A DNA stretch of 34,057 bases from Klebsiella pneumoniae (GTDB lineage: Bacteria > Pseudomonadota > Gammaproteobacteria > Eutrophobiales > Eutrophobiaceae). The notes under the pieces were generated by a model, which was not told the DNA's origin, ran no database searches, and saw nothing but the letters and a program-made list of their open reading frames with translations. The translations under genes and the position numbers were made by a program. Numbering within the stretch: the stretch's first letter is position 1; each line of letters begins with the position of its first letter. The stretch is from assembly GCA_945870865.1 (NCBI GenBank), contig CAMBTO010000019.1, forward strand, positions 1-34,057, given 5' to 3'. Below are positions 25,689-33,164 of the stretch, one piece after another.

Positions 25689-26459
25689 TTGTCCACTAAA
25701 AGAACAAAAAACCGCAAGCGACTGGTTCTGCATGATTATGATGCTTATCAGGACACGTATGAGAAACCGAGACTGGTTTCCGTGCATCCGGTCAGGATGC
25801 ACAATTTCAGAATGAAGGGCGTATCACCACTGACCGCAAACCAGAAACTCACGTTTACAGCGTTCGATAGCGGCGACCATCTGATGCTGCACGGGATTGC
25901 CGGCACCGGCAAGACCTTCCTCTCGCTGTACCTCAGCCTGAACGAGTTACTGAATCGCAAACAGTTGCAGGACAAGATTTATATCATCCGCAGTGTTGTG
26001 CCCACCCGCGACATGGGTTTCCTCCCTGGCGATCAAAAGGAAAAGATGAAGGTCTACGAGGCGCCCTACCAGGCGATATGCAATGAACTGTTTGGCCGTG
26101 GCGATGCGTACGAGATACTGAAGTCAAAAAATATTATCGAGTTCATCTCCACCTCGTTCATCCGCGGCACGACACTCGACAACTGTTACGTGATAGTCGA
26201 TGAGTTTTCCAACTGCAACTTCCAGGAACTCGACACCGTCATTACCCGCGTCGGGAAGAATTGCCGACTGATGCTCTGCGGTGACTTCCGGCAGTCCGAC
26301 CTGACCCGGGAACAGGAACGCAACGGCCTGAAGCGGTTCATCAACATCATCCAGCAGATGTCCGGCATCACCTATGTTGAATTCCAGCGCGAAGACATCG
26401 TGCGCAGCAGGTTTGTCCGGGACTACATCATCGCCAAGGAACTGCTGGAGGGTAAGTAA
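25689..26459 (+). CDS. phage-type PhoH family P-loop ATPase
   Basis: 256 residues starting at TTG with an AGGAGG site. Walker A is GIAGTGKT (69-76). Walker B with following residues is YVIVDEFSNC, and the PhoH features EAPYQAI, KNIIEFISTSFIRGTTLDN and LMLCGDFRQSDL are in the usual order. It lacks the KH or PIN domains of cellular PhoH/PhoL proteins and fits the short single-domain form seen in phages and some bacteria. Basic residues at the start (STKRTKNRKRL) suggest RNA or DNA contact. Family proteins are ATP-binding and in some cases helicase-like; the role is unresolved. No other phage gene is nearby. Confidence 0.92.
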   Translation: MSTKRTKNRKRLVLHDYDAYQDTYEKPRLVSVHPVRMHNFRMKGVSPLTANQKLTFTAFDSGDHLMLHGIAGTGKTFLSLYLSLNELLNRKQLQDKIYIIRSVVPTRDMGFLPGDQKEKMKVYEAPYQAICNELFGRGDAYEILKSKNIIEFISTSFIRGTTLDNCYVIVDEFSNCNFQELDTVITRVGKNCRLMLCGDFRQSDLTREQERNGLKRFINIIQQMSGITYVEFQREDIVRSRFVRDYIIAKELLEGK

Positions 26460-26539
26460 GGATTGTGTGATAGCGCACATACTATTGAGCTGCTCAGGGA
26501 GATCTTTTGCATTCCTGAATACATCAATAGTGGAAAATT

Positions 26540-26707
26540 ATGAAAAACCTCAAGCTTGCTCCAGTTTTTATGTTGCTTATGCTCATGTTGTCGGCTTGTA
26601 ACACAATGGAAGGTGCCGGCGAAGAACTGGAAGATGCTGCAAATAAAAAACAAATAGTCGCTGTTAATACAGTGGAGGTCACCCGACCTCCACTCATTGA
26701 GTTTTAG
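26540..26707 (+). CDS. entericidin-like small lipoprotein
   Basis: 55 residues from ATG 26540: MKNLKLAPVFMLLMLMLSAC, then NTMEGAGEELEDAANKKQ. The hydrophobic signal with lipobox LSAC (C20) and the CNTMEGAG..ED sequence are diagnostic for the entericidin A/B family, small membrane-attached lipoproteins of about 42-48 residues. This one carries an additional 12-residue tail (VNTVEVTRPPLIEF) encoded through a perfect 10-bp hairpin (26671-26694). The tail may result from loss of the original stop. No strong ribosome site is seen (GGAAAATT). Confidence 0.75.
   Translation: MKNLKLAPVFMLLMLMLSACNTMEGAGEELEDAANKKQIVAVNTVEVTRPPLIEF
26671..26694. terminator. hairpin inside the 3' end of the entericidin-like gene
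   Basis: AGTGGAGGTC (26671-26680) and GACCTCCACT (26685-26694) make a perfect 10-bp stem with a 4-base loop, placed between the two convergent genes. There is no T-run directly after it. It may protect or end transcripts from either side; the entericidin frame reads through it. Confidence 0.6.
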
Positions 26708-26715
26708 ATATCAGG

Positions 26716-27651
26716 CTATCTGGTCCCGGCAGCTTTCTTCTCTTCGGCCAACTGTTTGGTAAACCGTCCGTAGTACAGATCGATATAGGCCTGACAACTT
26801 TTCGGATCGATAAACGGATTCGCGGCGTTACTGTCCTGTTTCCTTCTGGCCACCTTGCCATCCAGATCAATGGAGAGTGCACGATAGGTCATGAATACAT
26901 CACACGGCAGTGACCGCAGTCGCTTGAAGGAATTTTCAAAGTCTGCCAGGATTTCCGGATACATCTCGTTATTGAGCAAGGTACCTTCGTCCTCATCGGT
27001 CGGTGTCCCCATGCCGCCCATGAACACGACATTATACTGCTTGCCCTTGTCCGTCACTTTCATCGTCCAGGTAGTCACGCCCTTCGCATGACCCGGCGTC
27101 AGGTGTGCAGCCATGGTTACACCTCCAAGCTTTAACTCTTCCTTATCACCGATATACCCGTCCACCTTGACCGGTTCAAACCCTTCGGAACGGGTTTCCT
27201 TGCTATCAGCGACGGCCAGGATTGCGGCGGTGTCTTTCGAGGTGATGATCTTCGCATGCGGCAGCAGGCGTTTCATCGTCGCCAGCCCACTGATATGTTC
27301 ACCGTGGGCATGGGTGTTGATGATGTACTTTATATCACGCAGGTGAAAGCCGGCCTTGACGATATTCTCGACCACATCATGCACCTCTTCTGCCGAGGTC
27401 GTATCCATCAGGATGTGACCTTCCGGCGTCGTGATCAGGAACGAACCCACCCTGGTGTGGCCAACCCACCAGATATTGTCGATCAGATGGTCCGGGTCGC
27501 GTGGTTCATTATTATTGTCCGGAGAGCCGACCCCGATACCGAGTTCGGTGGATACCTGCGCCGGGACATTAATGGTAAGTAAAGTAAACAGCAGCAGTGC
27601 CTGGAATAATGGTGTGGTGCTGAATAATGAACGGACTGTGCTCAGGCCCAT
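26716..27651 (-). CDS. B3-like metallo-beta-lactamase-fold protein with altered zinc site
   Basis: 311 residues from ATG 27651, preceded by GGGGGGAG; an in-frame TTG at 27666 is less likely. Signal peptide (FQALLLFTLLTINVPAQ). The sequence matches the metallo-hydrolase at 21679 along its whole length (TPEGHILMDT, LTPGHAKGVTTWTMKV, KGKQYNVVF, NPFIDPKSCQAYID). Zinc-1 residues H114, H116 and H188 are present, but the aspartate of HxHxDH is Glu118 (HAHGEH) and the position of the last zinc-2 histidine is Arg257 (MTYRALS in place of ASHGYWF). It may bind one zinc, act by a changed mechanism, or serve as a non-catalytic binding protein. Confidence 0.85.
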   Translation of the reverse strand: MGLSTVRSLFSTTPLFQALLLFTLLTINVPAQVSTELGIGVGSPDNNNEPRDPDHLIDNIWWVGHTRVGSFLITTPEGHILMDTTSAEEVHDVVENIVKAGFHLRDIKYIINTHAHGEHISGLATMKRLLPHAKIITSKDTAAILAVADSKETRSEGFEPVKVDGYIGDKEELKLGGVTMAAHLTPGHAKGVTTWTMKVTDKGKQYNVVFMGGMGTPTDEDEGTLLNNEMYPEILADFENSFKRLRSLPCDVFMTYRALSIDLDGKVARRKQDSNAANPFIDPKSCQAYIDLYYGRFTKQLAEEKKAAGTR

Positions 27652-27780
27652 GATGACTCCCCCCAAAAGAATTCATACAATTGATATACCTGGTATGTGT
27701 CGCATCACGCTATAAAGTGTGCGGTGACAATATAATCCAAACAGGCATGGCAAACAATGACACCAGCGGATACAGCCTCC

Positions 27781-28125
27781 CTATTGCCCTGTCACTTCGT
27801 CGGTCCAGACCTTGAAGCTTTTCAAGGTAGACGGTCCAAATGAGTTGCTGATTGATACATCCGCCGCATCACGACCGCGGGCGATGAGGATACGGCCGAT
27901 AAACGGCTTGTTATTACGTGGATCAAAAGGCAAATCCTGTGCCGGGTGTTGTTGCGCCTTCCTGTCGACCGCATCCGGCTGGCCGTTATCGTTGAAAATC
28001 GCATTAGCCGTCAGCACGATCTCCCCTTTCGGCGCCACGATGCGGCTGCACCAGTTACCAAAGGTATCACAATAGGCGGTGACCGGGATTGTCGCAGCAG
28101 TGGCCCTGTGACGTTCGTGCGGCAA
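27781..28125 (-). pseudogene. transglutaminase-like gene with deleted core
   Basis: The frame encodes 114 residues. Its first half, YCDTFGNWCSRIVAPKGEIV followed by PDAVDRKAQQHPAQDLP, matches the N-terminal beta domain of bacterial transglutaminase-like proteins. Directly after the DLP motif it jumps to FDPRNNKPFIGRILIARGRD and TLKSFKVWTDEV, the C-terminal end of the same family. The roughly 120-150 residues between them, with the catalytic Cys (GVCRDF) and His, are missing while the reading frame is kept. The true N-terminus is also lost, no ribosome site is present, and the first codon is TTG. An internal in-frame deletion left a non-catalytic relic. Confidence 0.75.
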
Positions 28126-28228
28126 CGTACATACAAAGCCATCCTCAATTCTTCCCTAATTCTTGCCTTTTTATCTTTTAGCTTCTTGCATACAATGAAC
28201 TGTAACCCTTGTGCTAGAACATTAACGT

Positions 28229-29017
28229 ATGAAAACCCGGTATTTCCTCGCTTGCTGTGTTCTGCTGATAACCGGCATGACATCGCTACATGCCCAGCAG
28301 AACCAGCCGACGATTGAACAGCTGCTGAAGGAACCATTTCTGGATGACTACTATTCCAACGTCGTTTATGGCTACGAGATAATCACCGATACGCAGAGCC
28401 ACGCCAGCCGCTATGTGGGCAATAGCCTGAAATGCAGCAACTGCCATCTGCAGGCCGGCACACAGAAGGACGCCTTGCCGCTGAATGTCGCCGGCATGTA
28501 TCCGAAGTGGCGGGCCAAGAACGGCCAGCGCAACGGTATTGGACTGCGCATCCGCGAGTGTTTCCTCTACAGTATGGATGGGATCATGCCGCCGGAAGAT
28601 GCGCCGGAGGTGCTCGCCGTTGCGGCCTATGTGAGTTACCTGTCGCAAGGGCAGGTCATGGGGTTAGAGCCTGAAGGTCGCAGTGTGCCTACGCTGGAGG
28701 ATACCGGTTACGATCCCAATCCAGCCAACGGCCGTGCGGTTTACCAGCAACACTGTGCCAGATGTCACGGTCCGCAGGGTGAAGGGATGGCGGGTATTCC
28801 GGCGGTATGGGGTTTGGACTCCTACAACAAGGGCGCCGGCATGAGTCGTATCGATCTGGCCGCCGGTTTTATCTGGGCAAATATGCCGCTCGGGAGCGAT
28901 AGAACACTGAGCCACCAGCAGGCCTGGGACGTCGCTGCCTATCTGAATCTGCAAATCCGTCCCACTGACCCGCGGGGCAGCAAGTTCCTCAAACTGCTTG
29001 AACACCTGATCGATTGA
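28229..29017 (+). CDS. tsdA: TsdA-like dihaem thiosulfate dehydrogenase
   Basis: 262 residues with signal peptide (FLACCVLLITGMTSLHAQ). Two haem motifs: C69-S-N-C-H73 (GNSLKCSNCHLQAG) and C176-A-R-C-H180 (CARCHGPQGEG). The layout RYVGNSLKCSNCHLQAGTQK, GMYPKWRAKNGQ, IRECFLYSMDG, VWGLDSYNKGAGMSRI and WANMPLG is that of TsdA, which joins two thiosulfates into tetrathionate in the periplasm (EC 1.8.2.2). C111 (IRECF) corresponds to the conserved cysteine that acts as haem ligand in TsdA, and M219 (ANMP) to the methionine near haem 2. The start codon has a poor ribosome site. The next gene, a SulP permease, starts inside this stop codon. Confidence 0.88.
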   Translation: MKTRYFLACCVLLITGMTSLHAQQNQPTIEQLLKEPFLDDYYSNVVYGYEIITDTQSHASRYVGNSLKCSNCHLQAGTQKDALPLNVAGMYPKWRAKNGQRNGIGLRIRECFLYSMDGIMPPEDAPEVLAVAAYVSYLSQGQVMGLEPEGRSVPTLEDTGYDPNPANGRAVYQQHCARCHGPQGEGMAGIPAVWGLDSYNKGAGMSRIDLAAGFIWANMPLGSDRTLSHQQAWDVAAYLNLQIRPTDPRGSKFLKLLEHLID

Positions 29018-30594
29018 TCACAAGGCTGCTCAAGGAAGCAACACCATCATTAGCCTGGATGCATAACCCGGGCAACTGGCGTACCGAGCTATTTGCCGGT
29101 TTTGTTGGTGCCATACTGGTCATCCCGCAAGGCATCACCTATGCCTATCTGGCCGGACTGCAACCCGAGTATGGTTTGTACTGCGCTATCTTTGTCACGC
29201 TGTTTGCGAGCCTGCTCGGCAGCTCGTCGATGATCAGCGGACCGAACACAGCAGTGGCCATCCTCATAGGCATAGCGGTGTTACCGTTGGCCGGACGCGG
29301 CAGTCCGGTGTATATCGATTTCGTGTTTCTGCTTTGCATGATGGTCGGTGTAGTCCAGCTCTTGTTCTGGTTGTTACGCGGGGCGCGCATCTTTCAATAC
29401 CTGTCCCCGGCAGCCATCTCGGGCATTTCCGCAGGCGCTGGCTTTCTGATTATCCTGACCTCACTGGACAGTGTGCTGGGCCTGTCGACCTTCAACACCA
29501 CATTCTTTTATGAAAAGCTCTACATCATCCTCAGTGATGCCAAAGACCTGGTAAACCCCTATAGCCTTGCGATTGGGCTGATGACAATTGCAGGCGGCTA
29601 TAGCGGACGCCGTTACTCTCCACGCTATTTCATCATCATTGCAATTATTACCGGTTACCTCTGCGGCCTGCTGGTCGCCTTTGTCTGGCCGCAACCTGTC
29701 AGCGAACTGGAATATCTCGGGCGCATGCCGTTGCAGTGGTTGCCGTTTCATGTGCCAACCGTCAACATTGAATACCTGATGAGTAGTATCGCTTTGATAC
29801 CATATGCGATCATCATCGCGTTCATCAGTCTCGCCCAGTCACTGGTGATCGTCCGTGAGTTGAAGATGGAGACAGACCAGCACATCGACCTCGACAAGGA
29901 AGTCTACGCCCAGGGTATCGCCAATTTTCTGGCACCGTTTTTTTCTGCCTTTGTCGGCTCCGGCAGTTTTAATCGTACCCGGGCAAACCAGGGCCTCGGC
30001 GCCACCACACCGTTGTCCGGCATTGCGTCGGCCGGGTTTGTCCTGCTGCTGATTACCTTTCTCGGACCGATACTGACGTATATGCCGATGGCGGCAATGG
30101 CGGGAACCTTGTTCATACTCGGCGCCGACATGATTAAGTGGCGCGATATTACTCACTACGCCCAGGTCCGCTCTGAACTGCTGATTTATCTTGCCACGTT
30201 TATCAGCATCATCTTTTTTGGTCTGACTGCCGGCGTCATCCTGGCGGTATTCCTGTCCGTCAGTGTATTCATGCTGCGCATCAGCCAGCTCGAACTGAAG
30301 CTGGAAACCACAGATGCGGGTCTGCAACTTGAGGTAAAGGGCGCGTTGTTTTTTGCCTCGGTGGCCCATCTGACAGAGAGCTTTCATGCTCACCCCGGGG
30401 GAAACCTGACGCTGGATCTACAGTACACCACCCATATCGATCAATCCGCCGTCGATTTCTTCATACGTGAGGCCAGTAACATGGCCACTCACAGTGCCAG
30501 GCTGACACTGCTGGTAAATGATAAACAACGTGATTTCCTTAGAAAACTGGGCATCACCAGTAATATTAATCTCATTTCGGTTGGTACGGGTTAG
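29014..30594 (+). CDS. SulP family inorganic anion transporter with STAS domain
   Basis: 526 residues from TTG in TTGA, overlapping the TsdA stop by four bases, so translation is coupled. About 10-12 membrane helices follow: GFVGAILVIPQGITYAYLAG (the SulP signature), FVTLFASLLGSSSMISGPNT, AISGISAGAGFLIIL, and later LAPFFSAFVGSGSFNRTRAN. The C-terminus (about 430-526) is a STAS domain with a beta-alpha pattern (LQLEVKGALFFASVAHLTES, LTLDLQYTTHIDQSAVDFF). SulP proteins carry sulfate, bicarbonate or other anions. Coupling to TsdA suggests export or exchange of a sulfur oxyanion; this substrate is an inference. Confidence 0.92.
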   Translation: MITRLLKEATPSLAWMHNPGNWRTELFAGFVGAILVIPQGITYAYLAGLQPEYGLYCAIFVTLFASLLGSSSMISGPNTAVAILIGIAVLPLAGRGSPVYIDFVFLLCMMVGVVQLLFWLLRGARIFQYLSPAAISGISAGAGFLIILTSLDSVLGLSTFNTTFFYEKLYIILSDAKDLVNPYSLAIGLMTIAGGYSGRRYSPRYFIIIAIITGYLCGLLVAFVWPQPVSELEYLGRMPLQWLPFHVPTVNIEYLMSSIALIPYAIIIAFISLAQSLVIVRELKMETDQHIDLDKEVYAQGIANFLAPFFSAFVGSGSFNRTRANQGLGATTPLSGIASAGFVLLLITFLGPILTYMPMAAMAGTLFILGADMIKWRDITHYAQVRSELLIYLATFISIIFFGLTAGVILAVFLSVSVFMLRISQLELKLETTDAGLQLEVKGALFFASVAHLTESFHAHPGGNLTLDLQYTTHIDQSAVDFFIREASNMATHSARLTLLVNDKQRDFLRKLGITSNINLISVGTG

Positions 30595-30670
30595 GCATAT
30601 AATCTTCGGCAATAAACTGTTTTAAATGTATTTCAAACAGCATTAAGACAATTCAAACAGGAGCGGGAAT

Positions 30671-31336
30671 ATGAGTGACAAAGATATCAAGACCGTCGGG
30701 CGCCGTAACTTGCTGACAAATCTGGGTGTGACGGCTGTCGCCGGACTCGCAGGCGCCGCCGTTGCCACACCGGCCCAGGCGGCACAGTCCGCCGGGTTTG
30801 AACCGGCACGCCATGGCCACGATGCCTGGCTGGGTGAGTTACCGGGTAGTCATCGTGTCTTCATAGACTCGTCCACGCTGGAAGGCGGCGCCAATGCCTT
30901 GCGGTTTGCCAGTAACATCATCAAGTCCCACATTGAAGAATATGAGGGCAAGGCATCTGACTATGCACTGGTCGTCTGTTTCCGCCATGGTTCTGCGTCG
31001 TATGGTTTTGGTGATGCGCTGTGGGCGAAGTACAGTTCCATCCTCGGCCGTGATATGGACCAGGCACCGAAAAGTAACCCTATGAACACCGCCAGCGCCG
31101 CCAATGGCCAGAACAGTATTGCCGCGATGGTGAAAGACGGCATCCAATTCGCCATCTGCAAGCGATCCAGCCGCAGGATAGCCGCCGGTATCGCAGAAGC
31201 AACCGGTGTTACCCCGGATGAAGCCTTCGCTGAACTCGTTGGTGGGGCAATACCAAACGCGCATTTTGTCGCTGCGGGTGTTATGGCGGCAACCCGGGCG
31301 CAGGAATATAGCTACAGTCTCTTATACTCGGAATAA
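30671..31336 (+). CDS. Tat-exported DsrE-like protein
   Basis: 221 residues. Twin-arginine signal (G-R11-R12-N-L-L followed by GVTAVAGLAGAAVATPAQA) suggests export in folded form. The mature domain follows the DsrE/DsrF-like pattern: RVFIDSSTLEGGANALRFAS, YALVVCFRHGSASYGFGDAL (C103), GIQFAICKRSS (C163, place of the conserved DsrE cysteine) and VVP-like IPNAHFVAAGVMAATRAQE. DsrE-type proteins bind or carry sulfur on a cysteine. Alone this could be any DsrE-fold protein; beside TsdA and SulP a sulfur-linked periplasmic role is plausible. AGGAGCGGG precedes the ATG. Confidence 0.75.
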   Translation: MSDKDIKTVGRRNLLTNLGVTAVAGLAGAAVATPAQAAQSAGFEPARHGHDAWLGELPGSHRVFIDSSTLEGGANALRFASNIIKSHIEEYEGKASDYALVVCFRHGSASYGFGDALWAKYSSILGRDMDQAPKSNPMNTASAANGQNSIAAMVKDGIQFAICKRSSRRIAAGIAEATGVTPDEAFAELVGGAIPNAHFVAAGVMAATRAQEYSYSLLYSE

Positions 31337-31348
31337 TCCAGTAGTCTA

Positions 31349-31400
31349 AAAGGGGTCGGAGACAAAGGAGAATTATTCTCTTTTTTTCTCCGACCCCTTT
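31349..31400. repeat. 52-base palindromic element, possible terminator
   Basis: AAAGGGGTCGGAG (31349-31361) and CTCCGACCCCTTT (31388-31400) are perfect 13-base inverted arms. The interior contains a second small hairpin (AAAGGAGAA and TTCTCTTTT). It follows the DsrE-like gene by 12 bases, so it may end that transcript, but the GGGGTCGGAGAC word recurs in weaker form at 33084-33136, marking a small repeat family. Confidence 0.75.
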
Positions 31401-31489
31401 AATGTTTAAAACCAGTCTCGTCTTGATGATGTTACCTATCCAGGTTCTCAGGGCCGAAAACAATATAGGTAGGTAGAGAGGTACATCAG

Positions 31490-33082
31490 GTGGAGTACAC
31501 ACAAGTCCTCATTATTGGTGGTGGTCCGGTCGGCATGGGTCTGGCAATCGAACTTGGCCAGCGCGGCGTGCGCTGTGTGGTGGTCGAGCGATACCGCGAG
31601 CCCCAGCGCATCCCCAAGGGGCAAAATCTGACCCAGCGCACGATGGAGCATTTTTACTTCTGGGGGGCGGAGCAGGCTTTACGTGCGGCGCGCACCATTC
31701 CACCCGAGTATGGCATCGGTGGTCTGACGGCCCATGGGACGCTGCTCGGCCCCTATAGCTACGACTGGTTGCAACGGGACCTGGTACGTGACTATTACTA
31801 CACGGCCAACGAACGACTGCCGCAGTATGCAACCGAGGCGGTATTACGCACGCGCGTCAGCGCACTGCCTACGGTCCAGTTACTTTGCGGCTGGAAGGCC
31901 GAGACGGTGCGTACCGAAGGCGATACAGTGCTAGTGACAGCGACGGAGCACAATGGTCTTGAGCGTTGCCATCTGCGCGCCGACTATGTGGTTGGTTGCG
32001 ACGGCAGTAACTCACTGGTGCGCACACAGGCCGGGATCACACAGACACTGGCGGACCACGACCGGATGATGGTACTGCTGGTTTTCCGCTCGCATCAATT
32101 ACACGAGCTGTTGAAATGCTATCCCGGCAAGTCTTATTACAACGTACTGCAGCCGGAACTGAATGGCTACTGGAAATTCTTCGGTCGTGTCGATCTGGGC
32201 ACGACCTGGTTTTTCCACGCCCCTGTGCCGCCAGGCACAACACGCGACAACTTTGACTTCACAATCTATCTGCACGAGGCCGTCGGTGCGAAGTTCGATG
32301 TCGAGTTCGAACACATCGGCTTCTGGGATCTGCGCTTCGCTATCGCCGACTCATACCGCGCCGGACGTATCTTTGTCGCAGGTGACGCCGCGCACAGCCA
32401 CCCACCTTACGGGGGCTATGGTGTCAACACAGGTTTTGAGGATGCCCGCAATCTGGGCTGGAAACTCGCTGCCACCCTGCAAGGTTGTGGCGGAAAGGCG
32501 CTGCTCGATTCCTATGATGCCGAGCGCAGGCCGATGTTTGCGTCCACGGCACGCGACTTCATCGCCAGATCCATCGAGACCGATCGCAAATTCCTGAATG
32601 AGTTTGATCCTGAACGTGACCGCTCCGCTTTCGAATACGCGTGGAGTATGCGTACCAAAGATGCCGTCGGCGAAGTGCATTCGTTCGAGCCGCATTATGA
32701 AGGTTCTCCCATCGTGGCGGATGATACGCCGGGTCCCGGTGGTAATGCAGTTGGACGACACAGCTTCAAGGCCAGGGCTGGTCACCATCTTGCACCGGCG
32801 CGCTTGTCCAGTGGTCGCAATGTTTATCAGGAACTGGGCACTGGTTACACATTGCTGGCCCTGGGCACGAACACCGTATCAATTCAATCGTTCCGGGACG
32901 CCGCTAGCACGATTGGTTTACCACTAACTATCATCGAGGATACCAATGAGGACGAGCGCCAGCGTTATGAAGTGACTCTGATACTGGTGCGTCCGGATCA
33001 GTTCGTGGCATGGGCATACTCTGGACCGGTAACGCAGGTAAAGGCCGCCGATATCTTGCGAACTGTTCGCGGAGACTCATAA
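31490..33082 (+). CDS. FAD-dependent aromatic-hydroxylase-type monooxygenase
   Basis: 530 residues from GTG 31490; GAGAGG lies about nine bases upstream. The Rossmann motif GGGPVGMGLA (10-19), the DG motif GCDGSNSLVR (169-178) and the GD motif FVAGDAAHSHPPYGGYGVNT (295-314) are the three signatures of class A flavoprotein monooxygenases (PF01494). This group hydroxylates phenols and other aromatics with NAD(P)H and O2. The C-terminal thioredoxin-like extension (about 400-530) seen in phenol hydroxylase relatives (RHSFKARAGHHLAPARLSSG) is present. No signal peptide. A hydroxylase for an aromatic or polyketide-like compound is likely; the exact substrate is unknown. The TonB receptor gene follows. 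Confidence 0.92.
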   Translation: MEYTQVLIIGGGPVGMGLAIELGQRGVRCVVVERYREPQRIPKGQNLTQRTMEHFYFWGAEQALRAARTIPPEYGIGGLTAHGTLLGPYSYDWLQRDLVRDYYYTANERLPQYATEAVLRTRVSALPTVQLLCGWKAETVRTEGDTVLVTATEHNGLERCHLRADYVVGCDGSNSLVRTQAGITQTLADHDRMMVLLVFRSHQLHELLKCYPGKSYYNVLQPELNGYWKFFGRVDLGTTWFFHAPVPPGTTRDNFDFTIYLHEAVGAKFDVEFEHIGFWDLRFAIADSYRAGRIFVAGDAAHSHPPYGGYGVNTGFEDARNLGWKLAATLQGCGGKALLDSYDAERRPMFASTARDFIARSIETDRKFLNEFDPERDRSAFEYAWSMRTKDAVGEVHSFEPHYEGSPIVADDTPGPGGNAVGRHSFKARAGHHLAPARLSSGRNVYQELGTGYTLLALGTNTVSIQSFRDAASTIGLPLTIIEDTNEDERQRYEVTLILVRPDQFVAWAYSGPVTQVKAADILRTVRGDS

Positions 33083-33083
33083 A

Positions 33084-33136
33084 AAGAGGTCTGAGACAAA
33101 ACAGGATTTTTCCAATCTGATTCCGACCGCTTTTTT
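33084..33136. repeat. degenerate copy of the GGGGTCGGAG palindromic element
   Basis: AAAGAGGTCTGAGACAAAA at the left and ATTCCGACCGCTTTTTT at the right are imperfect inverted arms of the same design as the element at 31349-31400, located two bases after the flavoprotein stop. The T-run on the right could also give intrinsic termination. Confidence 0.55.
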
Positions 33137-33164
33137 AATTGTGATTGGCGGAGAATTGTCTATC

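Noticed and set aside
29839-30393. Minus-strand frame of 184 codons
   Set aside because: Antisense to the SulP gene; composition is that of a mirrored membrane protein.
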